From: Methylotenera_A sp040387515
GTDB taxonomy: Bacteria; Pseudomonadota; Gammaproteobacteria; Burkholderiales; Methylophilaceae
Direction of reading: 5' to 3'
DNA: 64,000 bases
Assembly (NCBI GenBank): GCA_040387515.1
Contig: JAZKDP010000021.1
Span: 5,707 to 69,706 of the forward strand
The notes under the pieces were generated by a model, which worked only from the letters and a program-made list of their open reading frames with translations, ran no database searches and was not told the origin of the DNA. Made by a program: the position numbers and the translations under genes. Every line of letters begins with the position of its first letter. Position 1 is the stretch's first letter. Below, piece after piece: positions 44,371 to 53,632 of this stretch.

Positions 44371-46908
44371 TTATGCTGCAAACTGATTCAAGGACACATA
44401 GTCCTTAATATAATTGGGTATAAGTGTGCGATATTTCTCGGGCACCGCTCTAAAGTCACGCGTTGAGAAAATTGAATTGGTGGCGAGATCAGTATAGTCC
44501 TTGACCTCAATGATATGGCGAATCTGATCACTGGTGACATAAGCTTTGAAATAATTCTTGATTGCAGGGATTGCCTCAGCTTCTTCTGGTTTATAGTCAG
44601 CGACAAATTTAGAAAACTCTTCTTCAAGCAGTTCATCCTTGGATTTAAAGCGCGGGATTAACCCAAAGATTTTTTCAAGAATTTCGCGCAAGCCTAGGCG
44701 ACGATCTACGGCAGCCGCTTTACGCAACTTATCAAGCGTATAGAACTCATTTGGCTTGTCGAAAACTTCGCGGTTGACGTATTCAATCACACGATCCCAC
44801 TGACCGGCCTCAACAGCCTCAACGATGGTCGAATTTTCGCGCATGGTGTCTTCGAATTTCTCATAGAACATGCGATCAATTTTCATGCCTTCATAACCGA
44901 CGGTTTCTTGCTCAACGCTCAAGATGATGTCTGAGCCGAGGTGCTCGTAGCTTTCAATTTCTCCGCCACCGCCACCGCCTGTATCTTCGCCACACTTACC
45001 TTTAGGTTTAGGTAATTTAAGAATTTCGTCGTATTTGAACTCTTCTTCAAAGTATTCACAATTGGCAAAAAAGTCGAATAGTTTGTAGGAGGTTTTACGC
45101 GGCTCCTTAATAATTTCCTGAAGCTCATTATCAAATAACTGTTCAATAAAGTTGTGTTTGCGCGTACCTCGACCTTTGATCTGGATGAAATCTGTAGGCG
45201 AAAAGATAGGACGAAAGAGACCAAGATTAAGTAGATCAGGGCAATCGTAGCCAGTGGTCATCATGCCAACGGTGACACAGATGCGCGCTTTACTGGTTTT
45301 GTAAGTAGGTAGGAAATTGGCAGAACCAAGTAGGTTATTATTGGTGAAGTTAATGGTGAACTGCTGCGCATCTGTAATTTCCGATGTCACTTGCACAGCA
45401 AAATCAGATTGGTATTTACCAGGAAACATTCTGTCAGCCATCAGGTTTAAAATCTGCGCAATTTTTGATGCATGGACTTGGCTTACAGCGAAGATGATAG
45501 ATTTACCAATCTCGCCACTGATAGGATCGCGGAGTGCATGCTCTAAAAATGTCTTACAGAAAATCTGATTGGTAGCGTCTGAAAAAAAGCGCTTCTCAAA
45601 TTCGCGTTGCTTGAAGGTTTCTTTCTGATCGTCACCTTGATCGTCTTTAAATTCAACAACAAAACCATCTTCCGACAGAAGCTGTGTTGTAATCTCGCTA
45701 CGAGCATCCACAATGGTAGGATTAATCAGAAAGCCATCTTTAACACCATCCAACAGTGAATAACGAAACGTTGGTTGGCCATCATCGCAACCAAACGTTC
45801 GATATGTATCAAGTAACAAACGGCGCTCAAATTCGCGCGGATCTTTAGTAGTAGGTTTAGCAGACTCAAATTTCTTGAGGTAATCGCGTGGTGTAGCAGT
45901 AAGACCCAATTTGTAGCCAATGAAGTAATCGAATACGGCGCGGGCATTACCGCCAATTGAGCGGTGCGCTTCATCTGAAATCACCAAATCAAAATCAGTA
46001 GGCGAGAAAAGCTGCTGGTATTTATTATTGAACAGCAGTGACTGCACTGTAGTGACCACAATCTCAGCCCTGCGCCAATCGTCTCGATTCTCTTTATAAA
46101 CGACAGTTTTATAGTCATTTGAGAGTACCTTGTGAAATGCCTTCTTTGCTTGATCTTCAAGCTCTAAACGATCTACTAGGAAAAGCACTCGGCGAGCATT
46201 GCCTGTCCGTAGAAATAATTTAATTACGGCTGCTGAAGTAAGTGTTTTGCCTGTGCCTGTTGCCATTTCAAACAGAAAGCGATCCTTACCATCTTTAACA
46301 GCGCTTTGTAGGGCCGCTATGGCTTTCTTTTGATAAGGTCGAAGGAAACGTAAGCTGTTGGCATCAATGAAGCCTGAGCGCTCTGCTTCATTCTTCCAAG
46401 CCGCCTCTGCAACGTAACCAGGGCGCTGAGTAAGAACAACGTAGTCGTCGTTAATCATCTCTTCAATTAGGCGCTTAGGGTCTGGAATCGTTTTTTGATA
46501 ACCCATAACCGACGATGGGGTTGGAAAGGTTGTTATAACATAAGGGTTGCCACGCTCCAGATCCCAGAAGTAATGCAAGTTTCCGTTAGAAAGAATAATA
46601 AAACGGCAGTTCTGTGAACGCGCGTATTTTCTGGCTTGCTCCTTACCTATGAGAGGGCTTTTGTCTTCGGCCTTGGCCTCAAGAACTATTAACGGAAAGC
46701 CTTTTTCGTTTAGTAAAAGAAAATCAATGAAGCCCTTTGATGATTTCTCAAAGTCTTCACCGAGAGCATCAAGGTCTTGTGCTTTGATGTTAATACTTGG
46801 TTCTAATTGAATATTTGCCGGAAACTTTCCTTCGGCAAAGAAACGCCAACCCGCGACTTCAAGTAACTTATTTATCTTTATCCGGGCAGTGGCTTCTTTG
46901 ACTGACAT
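44371..46908 (-). CDS. hsdR: Type I restriction endonuclease subunit HsdR
   Basis: The 845-residue protein has an N-terminal nuclease motif of PD-(D/E)xK type (D62 in GFIDFLLL, E77 and K79 in VLEAKAED), helicase Walker A at 215-222 (MATGTGKT), DEAH at 311-314, and helicase motif VI-like QIKGRGTRKHN. A stretch of Gly (GGGGGGEIES) links to the C-terminal helical domain that binds the methylase. It is the first gene of the restriction operon. Confidence 0.94.
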   Translation of the reverse strand: MSVKEATARIKINKLLEVAGWRFFAEGKFPANIQLEPSINIKAQDLDALGEDFEKSSKGFIDFLLLNEKGFPLIVLEAKAEDKSPLIGKEQARKYARSQNCRFIILSNGNLHYFWDLERGNPYVITTFPTPSSVMGYQKTIPDPKRLIEEMINDDYVVLTQRPGYVAEAAWKNEAERSGFIDANSLRFLRPYQKKAIAALQSAVKDGKDRFLFEMATGTGKTLTSAAVIKLFLRTGNARRVLFLVDRLELEDQAKKAFHKVLSNDYKTVVYKENRDDWRRAEIVVTTVQSLLFNNKYQQLFSPTDFDLVISDEAHRSIGGNARAVFDYFIGYKLGLTATPRDYLKKFESAKPTTKDPREFERRLLLDTYRTFGCDDGQPTFRYSLLDGVKDGFLINPTIVDARSEITTQLLSEDGFVVEFKDDQGDDQKETFKQREFEKRFFSDATNQIFCKTFLEHALRDPISGEIGKSIIFAVSQVHASKIAQILNLMADRMFPGKYQSDFAVQVTSEITDAQQFTINFTNNNLLGSANFLPTYKTSKARICVTVGMMTTGYDCPDLLNLGLFRPIFSPTDFIQIKGRGTRKHNFIEQLFDNELQEIIKEPRKTSYKLFDFFANCEYFEEEFKYDEILKLPKPKGKCGEDTGGGGGGEIESYEHLGSDIILSVEQETVGYEGMKIDRMFYEKFEDTMRENSTIVEAVEAGQWDRVIEYVNREVFDKPNEFYTLDKLRKAAAVDRRLGLREILEKIFGLIPRFKSKDELLEEEFSKFVADYKPEEAEAIPAIKNYFKAYVTSDQIRHIIEVKDYTDLATNSIFSTRDFRAVPEKYRTLIPNYIKDYVSLNQFAA

Positions 46909-47046
46909 TATATTTTTGCTATTATTAACCAGACAAAAACATACACTTTAGTGGATTTACTGGCAAGCGATTAATTATGTGCTCTGCCATTTCTTTTATG
47001 TCAGATAGCAATATCGAAGTTCACTAAATGCTAAGGACGCCGTGTA

Positions 47047-47442
47047 ATGAGTTTAATCGGAAATATTTTATGGTTCGTTCTAGGCGGTGCAATCATGGGT
47101 TTAGGCTGGTGGTTAGCAGGCCTGCTGGCATATATATCAATCATATGTATCCCATGGGGTAAAGCTTGCTTTGTAATAGGTAAATTTGCATTTTTACCAT
47201 TCGGTAAAGAAGCCGTCAGTCGTAAACACATCAATAAAAAAGATGATATCGGTACAGGAACGCTAGGCGCCATTGGCAACGTCATTTGGTTTGTCTTTGC
47301 TGGCGTTTGGCTTGCTATTGGGCACATGCTTGCAGCGATTGCATGCTTTATTACAATAATCGGTATACCTTTTGGAATCCAACATCTAAAACTTGCTGGC
47401 ATTGCAATTGCGCCGATTGGTAAAACGATTATTGAGAAATAA
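47047..47442 (+). CDS. YccF-domain inner-membrane protein
   Basis: The 131-residue protein has two tandem YccF repeats, each with a pair of hydrophobic helices, starting ILWFVLGGAIMGLGWWLAG and NVIWFVFAGVWLAIGHML and ending in the ICIPWGKACFVIGKF-type amphipathic segment. Function of YccF is unsettled. It is a single gene facing away from hsdR, with about 130 bp between. Confidence 0.87.
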   Translation: MSLIGNILWFVLGGAIMGLGWWLAGLLAYISIICIPWGKACFVIGKFAFLPFGKEAVSRKHINKKDDIGTGTLGAIGNVIWFVFAGVWLAIGHMLAAIACFITIIGIPFGIQHLKLAGIAIAPIGKTIIEK

Positions 47443-47483
47443 GCAATTATGGTGAAAAGGTAATATCACTTTAATTAAAGCTG

Positions 47484-48236
47484 CTAAATTTCCACAATCA
47501 AACCTGGGTTAAACTTTAAGTTTTCTTGAATACCTCTAAAAATATAGCCCCGAGGATTGCAAATAACCCTTGTTCCGTTTTCAGTGTAATCGAAACTATC
47601 GTGCGTATGACCATGTATCCAAAGGTCACTATGACCAAGCAGCTCATCCAGATTACTTGCAAAACATGCGCTTAACAAGTCGCGTTTATACCTATCTGCA
47701 ACTGACTTCATTGATGGGAGATGATGTGTAATCACAACTGTTTTACCTTCAAATGGCTCATCATGTAATTTCGACTTAAGCCACCGACTACTTGTATTGC
47801 ATAGCGCAATAGCATCAGTTGGATTGAATACAATCCCACCTTCATTTATCTTACGAAAATCATTCAGCCCAACCATACCGGCCATCTTTGCATCATGATG
47901 TCGTCCGTGACCAAAGAGCAGAAAGTCTGTCCAAAGAGTAGCCCCTAAAAATCGCACACCATCAATCACGACTTCATCGTTATCTAAAAAATGCACTCCG
48001 GTATCTTCTGCTGCTGATCTTAGCAAGCTTAGGACTGCATTTCTGTCACTGTTATAAAACTCGTGATTGCCTGCAATATAGATGATTTGGGTATTCGGCC
48101 AAGTCTCTCGTGCCCAATAAATTCCCATCTCTTTTTTCCAAATATCGCCTGCAAGAATTACTAAATCCACCTCATCAGAAGGAGGTGTAAAATTTGTGAA
48201 CTCTAAGTGCAGGTCGCTTAGGATTAATATTTTCAT
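47484..48236 (-). CDS. Calcineurin-like metallophosphoesterase
   Basis: The 250-residue soluble protein has the full metal set: LSDLHLEF (D and H), LAGDIWK, AGNHEFY, VITHHLPS and HGHTHDSFDY. The mid-region is larger than in the smallest members. It is convergent with the YccF gene. Substrate may be a phosphodiester or nucleotide; neither is readable. It could be a passenger or a signal-degrading enzyme in the island. Confidence 0.87.
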   Translation of the reverse strand: MKILILSDLHLEFTNFTPPSDEVDLVILAGDIWKKEMGIYWARETWPNTQIIYIAGNHEFYNSDRNAVLSLLRSAAEDTGVHFLDNDEVVIDGVRFLGATLWTDFLLFGHGRHHDAKMAGMVGLNDFRKINEGGIVFNPTDAIALCNTSSRWLKSKLHDEPFEGKTVVITHHLPSMKSVADRYKRDLLSACFASNLDELLGHSDLWIHGHTHDSFDYTENGTRVICNPRGYIFRGIQENLKFNPGLIVEI

Positions 48237-48379
48237 AATTTAAGGTGCTTCAATTTATTGCATTACCCAGTCTTCTGAATAAAACAATTCAATGAGTACA
48301 TTTTTGATAAAAAACAAAAAAGAATAATACACTTGAAGGTGCTAGAAATTTATTCATATTGATTTAGAACTCCACCCGA

Positions 48380-48673
48380 CTACAAATGCGAATTAGAGTT
48401 AATTAATAAAATTTCTTCTCGAATCAATTTTTCTAATTTATCCATATTCATCTTTTTGTCTTTATTTAAGTAAGTAAGGGTAAGCAGCGTTAACGGATGT
48501 ATGTTCATATAATTAGATAAATCATCAATTTTATCAATAGTAGGTGAAAAAATTGCCCGCTCCAGTGTGCTTATATAAGTTCGACTTGATACATCAGAAA
48601 AGTCTTCTTGTGTAAGTCCTTTTGCTAATCTGGCTTGTTTAAGTGCCTGACCAAAAGCTTCATTGATTTCCAT
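48380..48673 (-). CDS. XRE-family transcriptional regulator
   Basis: The 97-residue protein has a helix-turn-helix at about 6-62 (KQARLAKGLTQEDFSDVSSRTYISTLE) with typical Cro/C1 spacing, then a short hydrophobic helix HPLTLLTLTYL. Its start codon is preceded by AAGGA inside a palindrome (48676-48698), which suggests autorepression. It faces a gene of unknown function across 83 bp. Similar short XRE proteins occur in mobile elements. Confidence 0.85.
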   Translation of the reverse strand: MEINEAFGQALKQARLAKGLTQEDFSDVSSRTYISTLERAIFSPTIDKIDDLSNYMNIHPLTLLTLTYLNKDKKMNMDKLEKLIREEILLINSNSHL

Positions 48674-48675
48674 AT

Positions 48676-48698
48676 AGAATCCTTGACTAAAGGACTCT
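48676..48698. promoter_or_regulatory. Palindrome covering the XRE gene ribosome site
   Basis: AGAATCCTT (48676-48684) and AAGGACTCT (48690-48698) form 9-bp arms with one mismatch around GACTA. The AAGGA on the minus strand is the ribosome site of the XRE gene. A GACT repeat with 4-bp spacing is present, but not the classical restriction C-box order. Confidence 0.5.
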
Positions 48699-48708
48699 AT
48701 CTAGCCAA

Positions 48709-48745
48709 AATGAACTATATATAACTACAATGTATACTGTTCATT
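48709..48745. promoter_or_regulatory. Second palindrome in the XRE/unknown divergent region
   Basis: AATGAAC (48709-48715) and GTTCATT (48739-48745) are perfect 7-bp arms 23 bp apart, placed over the promoter of the divergent gene at 48757. It may be a second operator, or a looped site for the XRE protein. Confidence 0.45.
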
Positions 48746-48756
48746 AGGCGTATATC

Positions 48757-49179
48757 ATGATAGAAACTTTCCAGCAGGCTGAAATACCATTTATTTTTGA
48801 TGCTGACGGAGCGAAGCTATGGAGTTTTGCCCACATGAACCTAATTATCCCTTGGTTCTTTGTACATTATGTGATCAACGTAGAGGGACAGATTGTTAGC
48901 TGCCAAATTATGCTCTTCAACATTGGTCAAATAGAACAACTAATAATTGATCCAACAATATCAATCAAAGCTATATATCTAATTTCTCCTGGATATTTGA
49001 ATCAGACTAATAAATGGTCAATGGATTTGATTAAATCACTTTCAACTGGCATCGATGAGAAAAGTTTTCTTGAGCAGAGTGTTACAAGGTATGAGTTAGC
49101 AAATTACAAATTTTATTATTACCCTGAAATCACTTCTCAAGCCTCATTTAAGAAAATTGCAGATATTTACGTTCACTAA
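48757..49179 (+). CDS. Hypothetical protein
   Basis: I do not recognise this 140-residue protein. It has an aromatic N-terminal part (LIIPWFFVHYVINVEGQIVS), a beta-rich middle, and a C-terminal helical part ending SFKKIADIYVH. No Cys and no catalytic motif stand out. It is divergent from an XRE regulator and so probably controlled by it. A toxin-like role is possible but unsupported by motif. Confidence 0.6.
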   Translation: MIETFQQAEIPFIFDADGAKLWSFAHMNLIIPWFFVHYVINVEGQIVSCQIMLFNIGQIEQLIIDPTISIKAIYLISPGYLNQTNKWSMDLIKSLSTGIDEKSFLEQSVTRYELANYKFYYYPEITSQASFKKIADIYVH

Positions 49180-49258
49180 ACAAATAAATTAAATCACTAA
49201 AGATTAGCAATATTTCGATATCAAATTTGATAAAAACATTTTTTGGAAAGGTTGGTTA

Positions 49259-49522
49259 ATGACTCCAACAACTAAAAAAATTGGTAGCGACTACTTTGTT
49301 GTGTACCCGACGTCGTTATTGAAGACCATGCATTTAAAAATCGGTATGAAATTAAACTTGAATGTTGAGAATGGGTGGCTAGTTGTCGTTCCCGTAACAA
49401 AAAAACGTCCGGTTTATAAAAGAAATAAAATGAAAACTCGCAAGATTATGAATCAATCAACTAGGTATATGAGATATTTATTGCACATACAAAAAGTCAA
49501 TGGGACTTGTCTATCTACTTAA
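49259..49522 (+). CDS. AbrB/MazE-like DNA-binding protein (antitoxin-like)
   Basis: The 87-residue protein has an N-terminal swapped-hairpin pattern (KIGSDYFVVYPTSLLKTMHLKIGMKLNLNVENGWLVVVPV-like order of strands) seen in AbrB and MazE, then a basic tail. A GGAAAGG site lies 8 to 10 bases upstream. No toxin gene follows; the next gene is on the other strand. It may be a solitary regulator or a remnant of a toxin-antitoxin pair. Confidence 0.5.
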   Translation: MTPTTKKIGSDYFVVYPTSLLKTMHLKIGMKLNLNVENGWLVVVPVTKKRPVYKRNKMKTRKIMNQSTRYMRYLLHIQKVNGTCLST

Positions 49523-49610
49523 GGGAAAATATTAGAGAAAGCTTTAAATTTTCATATCAATTATTTCTAAAATTTAAAATTTCCATTTATCTTGTTTACT
49601 GAAGCACATA

Positions 49611-50045
49611 TCAAATCGATGGAAGCGATTTCTTCCTGTTGCCAACCTTTGGCAGGTTTTCATTTAAAACATTAAAATCATAACCTTTCGCAGAAACGTT
49701 GTATGCCCACCTAGCAAACTGTTCCAATAATTGTTGATTTTCTGACTCCAGTCGTTTATTTTCTGTTTCCAACCTTGCAATTCTTTCTAAAGCTTTTTGC
49801 AATTCTGGCGAACGAACAATTTGTATATGTTCATCTCCGTCGGTGAGCGAAATTTTACGAAGTTCGAAAGCATTTTTAATTCGCTCGTGCTTATGGAGTG
49901 TTTGGCGCGTATACCGATTATGCAAGCGCAACTCCACAGTATCAATCAATAAATCCCAAGTAAGCTTATCAGCCCATCCATCTAATATTTCTACTATTTG
50001 CTTGATATTTGTATCATCTAAATTTTTAGCCCTACGTTGTTTCAT
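49611..50045 (-). CDS. Small coiled-coil protein of the recombinase operon (TnpC-like position)
   Basis: The 144-residue protein has a helical N-terminal half that may bind DNA (LTWDLLIDTVELRLHNRYTRQTL) and a coiled coil at about 80-113 (ELQKALERIARLETENKRLE). The C-terminus is basic. It is the last gene of the four-gene recombinase run, 38 bp after the 671-residue recombinase. Tn554 and some recombinase trios carry a small accessory protein in this place, so an integration helper is likely. Confidence 0.65.
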   Translation of the reverse strand: MKQRRAKNLDDTNIKQIVEILDGWADKLTWDLLIDTVELRLHNRYTRQTLHKHERIKNAFELRKISLTDGDEHIQIVRSPELQKALERIARLETENKRLESENQQLLEQFARWAYNVSAKGYDFNVLNENLPKVGNRKKSLPSI

Positions 50046-50083
50046 GCATTTCCTCTACTGAGATTTCAGGCGACATAGTTAGG

Positions 50084-52099
50084 TCACTTGTGACTTTTAC
50101 TGACTTTTTTTATTTGAGGTAATACCGAGATTTTTTGAAAGGATTTCGGTGGTGATAACTGAATAATTGCGCCAATCGGCACTGAAGTGTTATCCATAAT
50201 TGATACAAGCTCAGACAACCTTTCTACGGTTACTTTATGGTGCTCAAGCCATCTGTCACTGCCAAAGTATTGTTTTTTTGTTGCGTCTTCAGCCTTTTGC
50301 AATAAAAGTTTTGCTTCGTCCAATTGAATTCGCAATGCTTGTTCTTTCTGCAAGTCACCTTTTATGCAAACCAAATCACCGCAATTAATGCAATCCATAT
50401 GAATTTTACACGGAGACATAGTGTAATCATGAATGCAATATCCTAATTGCGTAGTATGAGCAGTTGGTACCATCAGCCTTGCGAATTCATCTCTAGGAAT
50501 AAGATTTTTCTTTGATAATTCAGCAAGTGGGCCAAACATCTTACTGTCATCTCCAATAGACTCACGAATTTTCTCTATCATCTGACCTGGTGTCACATGG
50601 TCATATGCAGCATTCTGATTTAAATGAGTCCGACCAGACCATTTGGCGATATCAATCTGACTCAACCCCCCAGCTTGAGCTAACGTATTAAGGTAGTGTC
50701 TGAATTGATGAGTCGATATATTTATATTGCTGCCATCAGGTTCTAAATATCCAAATTTCGAAAAGATTGAGTTAAACCCCTTATCAACCCTACCACCAAG
50801 TCCAGTGTTAATTTGATTAATGGTTACAGGTTCAATCATGCAATTATATGTAGCTCGCTGACCACCCAGTTCATTGATACGGACAACGAACAAAGCTTCA
50901 CTATATTTACAACCTGTATTTTGATCCATTACCGGAAAATATTTTGGTAACATGTCACTCATTACTCTCTCAATGTCTGAGAATCGCACATAATTTTTAT
51001 TTAGTTTTTTAGTAATCTGAATATTATTATTGTTACACCAGATAATGGCGCTTGTTCTCTCAGTGAATCCCAATATAGACGTTACTTCTTTCATAGACAA
51101 CCATTCTAGCGAGCGCAAATACTCATTACTAGGTAACAAAAATAACTTGCCAGGATTGTCCTCATACCACTTAGCAATGCGGCGTGCTTCATCAGTTACA
51201 TTGCGAATTTTTGATATCGCTTCTTGCACGACAGTCACCATTGATGGAACAATCCATTTAATCATCGGATTGGCACCTTTAGCGGGCCACCATCTTAGGC
51301 CATAAGCTTCAATGCCTGTCTTTACATTTTTCTGACGCACTTCACAATCTAAAGGTAACGATAGAAGCTCACTGATTCGATCAGGCGATGAGCACAACAT
51401 CGCTGCCACAGAACTAACTATGACATCAACTGGGTCCACAGCCCTCCTAAATATTTCTGGCAATGTATCTAAAGCCGCCTGGGTTGGCATTTTATCGTTA
51501 CGTCGTTTATCAAACTCTTTACCAACTCTAACGGCATCACCTGGACGATTTATGAAATTTCTCCAGCGAACAGGCTTGCTTAATAATTTGTTATCAGATA
51601 AAAACTTTGCAAGCATTTCTAATTGACCACCTTGTCTATAGGCGGCAGCGGCAGAATATTTCTCTACAATCTTCTGAGCAGCACGGTTAAAGATAAGTAT
51701 GTCAGATCGAATTGGATTAGCATCGCCTCCACACTCCCTTAAAGAGACTTCTAGTGCTCGCAATGCAACGAGCCTTGGACCAATACCATTTATTGGTCTA
51801 AATCCTTGCATATATCGAAAGTAGGCTTTGGCAAAGGATAGAAATGGCTCAACCATAGGAGTTGGTGAATTATCATTAACGGTCTCAAAATTACTAAATA
51901 CCAATCTATGTCGCTTATTTCCATGACCTTTAAGATTTATGAAGTCAGAAATATCCCATATATTTTCAGTAAAAAGTAAATCTGCGCCAAACACCGTCAA
52001 CTCATTACGACATGAATCAATAAAACCTTGCAAATTTTCTGCCGCATCAAGCTCAGCTTTAGATTGAAATAATACGAGATCAGGCATATACATCCCCAC
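50084..52099 (-). CDS. Large tyrosine recombinase with Cys-rich C-terminal segment
   Basis: The 671-residue protein has a long N-terminal region, then a phage-integrase-type catalytic domain with Arg in SPDRISELLSL, HQFRH (H and R), KWSGRTHLNQNAAYDHV with Trp in the late His position and Tyr as nucleophile. After it lies a possible zinc site with Cys and His (PCKIHMDCINCGDLVC). The size resembles TnpB-type recombinases. It begins where the 510-residue gene ends; the start may be GTG 52099 or ATG 52093 or 52087. It is likely part of the island's mobility apparatus. Confidence 0.82.
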   Translation of the reverse strand: MGMYMPDLVLFQSKAELDAAENLQGFIDSCRNELTVFGADLLFTENIWDISDFINLKGHGNKRHRLVFSNFETVNDNSPTPMVEPFLSFAKAYFRYMQGFRPINGIGPRLVALRALEVSLRECGGDANPIRSDILIFNRAAQKIVEKYSAAAAYRQGGQLEMLAKFLSDNKLLSKPVRWRNFINRPGDAVRVGKEFDKRRNDKMPTQAALDTLPEIFRRAVDPVDVIVSSVAAMLCSSPDRISELLSLPLDCEVRQKNVKTGIEAYGLRWWPAKGANPMIKWIVPSMVTVVQEAISKIRNVTDEARRIAKWYEDNPGKLFLLPSNEYLRSLEWLSMKEVTSILGFTERTSAIIWCNNNNIQITKKLNKNYVRFSDIERVMSDMLPKYFPVMDQNTGCKYSEALFVVRINELGGQRATYNCMIEPVTINQINTGLGGRVDKGFNSIFSKFGYLEPDGSNINISTHQFRHYLNTLAQAGGLSQIDIAKWSGRTHLNQNAAYDHVTPGQMIEKIRESIGDDSKMFGPLAELSKKNLIPRDEFARLMVPTAHTTQLGYCIHDYTMSPCKIHMDCINCGDLVCIKGDLQKEQALRIQLDEAKLLLQKAEDATKKQYFGSDRWLEHHKVTVERLSELVSIMDNTSVPIGAIIQLSPPKSFQKISVLPQIKKVSKSHK

Positions 52100-53632
52100 T
52101 CATTTCACTTTAATTTCTTCGCAACGCCTTATGACTTCGGCTACTGCGAGAATTGTCCTGTCATTTATTGAAGCAATACGTAAGTCACTTGCGACCATTA
52201 AATGATCACGTTTTGAAATAAGGTAACTTAAAACCGCCTCATGCGGACCATCTAACCACGGCTGAAAGCTACGGCAGGTATAACATGAAATTGGCGCCAA
52301 CTCCCCACAGAATCCATGATGGCCACAGTTACCAATTGGCTTCATAGTTGGTTCAAAACGCGGGTCGCAAATTCGACTTGTTGGATCACCATTTCTCCTT
52401 GCCTCAGATTCAGTTTTAATAATTAAGCCTGCGAAAGCCTGTGCAAGTGGAGCAAGGTGTAAGGCCATTGCCCTATCAATTCTCCCCACAATTTCGGGAG
52501 TCGCTTGTACATAAACACCAACATTCTGGGTGTCGGTATGAACTAAAAGCTCAGCAATTACTAGTTCGCCATGTCCTTCCATGGCCGCACGAGTTCCCAA
52601 AGTACGGCGGAACCTAGTGGCAGTTATATGTAACGGCTTTCCTGTACGTTCAGACACTATATTCAGCTTATTTAATACATTTTGAAGATACTTTCCCAAC
52701 GTATGAGCAGTTCGGTGATATTCAAATCCTTTCGGCTCATCTTTATTTGAACGTTTAGCAGGAAACATTGGCGCAGTGGTTAAATCAGGGAGAATGTTAG
52801 AAAACTTTGCCTGGACTTCTGCCACATGCTGCACGACCTTTTCACCAATTTGTGGAATTAAAACTTTTTGACTAAATGTTGTCCTAGACATTCGCTCACG
52901 CTGCTTTGCCCGAGGTAGATTTAAGATATATATAGGTGTCCCATCCTTCGTCTGACTCATTTCGATATCGCATACTTTAAGCGATGCATATTGAATTGGA
53001 CGAGGTCCCAACGCCATAAACAACCAGACGAGTATATAGTCAACTAAGTTAATAACGCCGTCCGCATACGCTTGATCAATCGAGTCATGTATCGCCACAA
53101 ACTCAATTTCACTAAAAGGTCCATTCAACACATCCATTGTCAAAACTGCCTCACCTTTTCGGTTTCCCACAAGGCGCAAATTCTTAAGTAGAGCGATTGC
53201 ATCATCAGACACACCAGGAATGTCTAGTGCATGCCATTTTTTCAACAATCCTGACAAGCTCCCAAGATACCAAGAGTTTTTATTTGATAAACTTGATCTG
53301 TAATTTATTAGATGATTGCTTGTAATCATTTCATAGTTACTAGTATTTATTTGTCTGCTTTTTAAAAAATGCTTTAAACGAACAAACATATTAGTAAGAT
53401 GATCAGGTGACTTATTTTCTGCATACCACATCAAAACTCTTTTAACCGATAAAAGTAATTCCGAAGATATTCCCAACTCAGCAAAATCTAAATTGATACT
53501 TTTAGTATCGTCTCGGTAAGACCATCTATCTAGTTTCGGATTGACTCTCACGCCGCTTCGTGTCGTAAAGCTTTCAGGAAAATTATGCTGAGCATTATTT
53601 AACGTTGCTAATGACATCACATCATTTAACAT
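52100..53632 (-). CDS. Second tyrosine recombinase of the trio
   Basis: The 510-residue protein has a catalytic domain with Arg in ALGPRPIQYASL, TRFRRTLGTR (Thr in place of the usual His, then Arg), and HTDTQNVGVYV with late His and nucleophile Tyr. A Cys-rich segment (CDPRFEP through GFCGELAPISCYTCR) lies near the C-terminus and may bind zinc. The start overlaps the end of the first recombinase gene by 11 bp, so the three are translationally coupled. Its separate role is unknown. Confidence 0.8.
   Translation of the reverse strand: MLNDVMSLATLNNAQHNFPESFTTRSGVRVNPKLDRWSYRDDTKSINLDFAELGISSELLLSVKRVLMWYAENKSPDHLTNMFVRLKHFLKSRQINTSNYEMITSNHLINYRSSLSNKNSWYLGSLSGLLKKWHALDIPGVSDDAIALLKNLRLVGNRKGEAVLTMDVLNGPFSEIEFVAIHDSIDQAYADGVINLVDYILVWLFMALGPRPIQYASLKVCDIEMSQTKDGTPIYILNLPRAKQRERMSRTTFSQKVLIPQIGEKVVQHVAEVQAKFSNILPDLTTAPMFPAKRSNKDEPKGFEYHRTAHTLGKYLQNVLNKLNIVSERTGKPLHITATRFRRTLGTRAAMEGHGELVIAELLVHTDTQNVGVYVQATPEIVGRIDRAMALHLAPLAQAFAGLIIKTESEARRNGDPTSRICDPRFEPTMKPIGNCGHHGFCGELAPISCYTCRSFQPWLDGPHEAVLSYLISKRDHLMVASDLRIASINDRTILAVAEVIRRCEEIKVK

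Noticed and set aside
47031..47402. 123-codon minus-strand frame opposite the YccF gene
   Set aside because: Pro- and Ile-rich shadow frame; YccF on the other strand is well supported.
48674..48756. Restriction controller (C-box) operators
   Set aside because: GACT repeats are present but not the GACT-N3-AGTC symmetrical pairs; the adjacent restriction system is type I and does not normally use C proteins.
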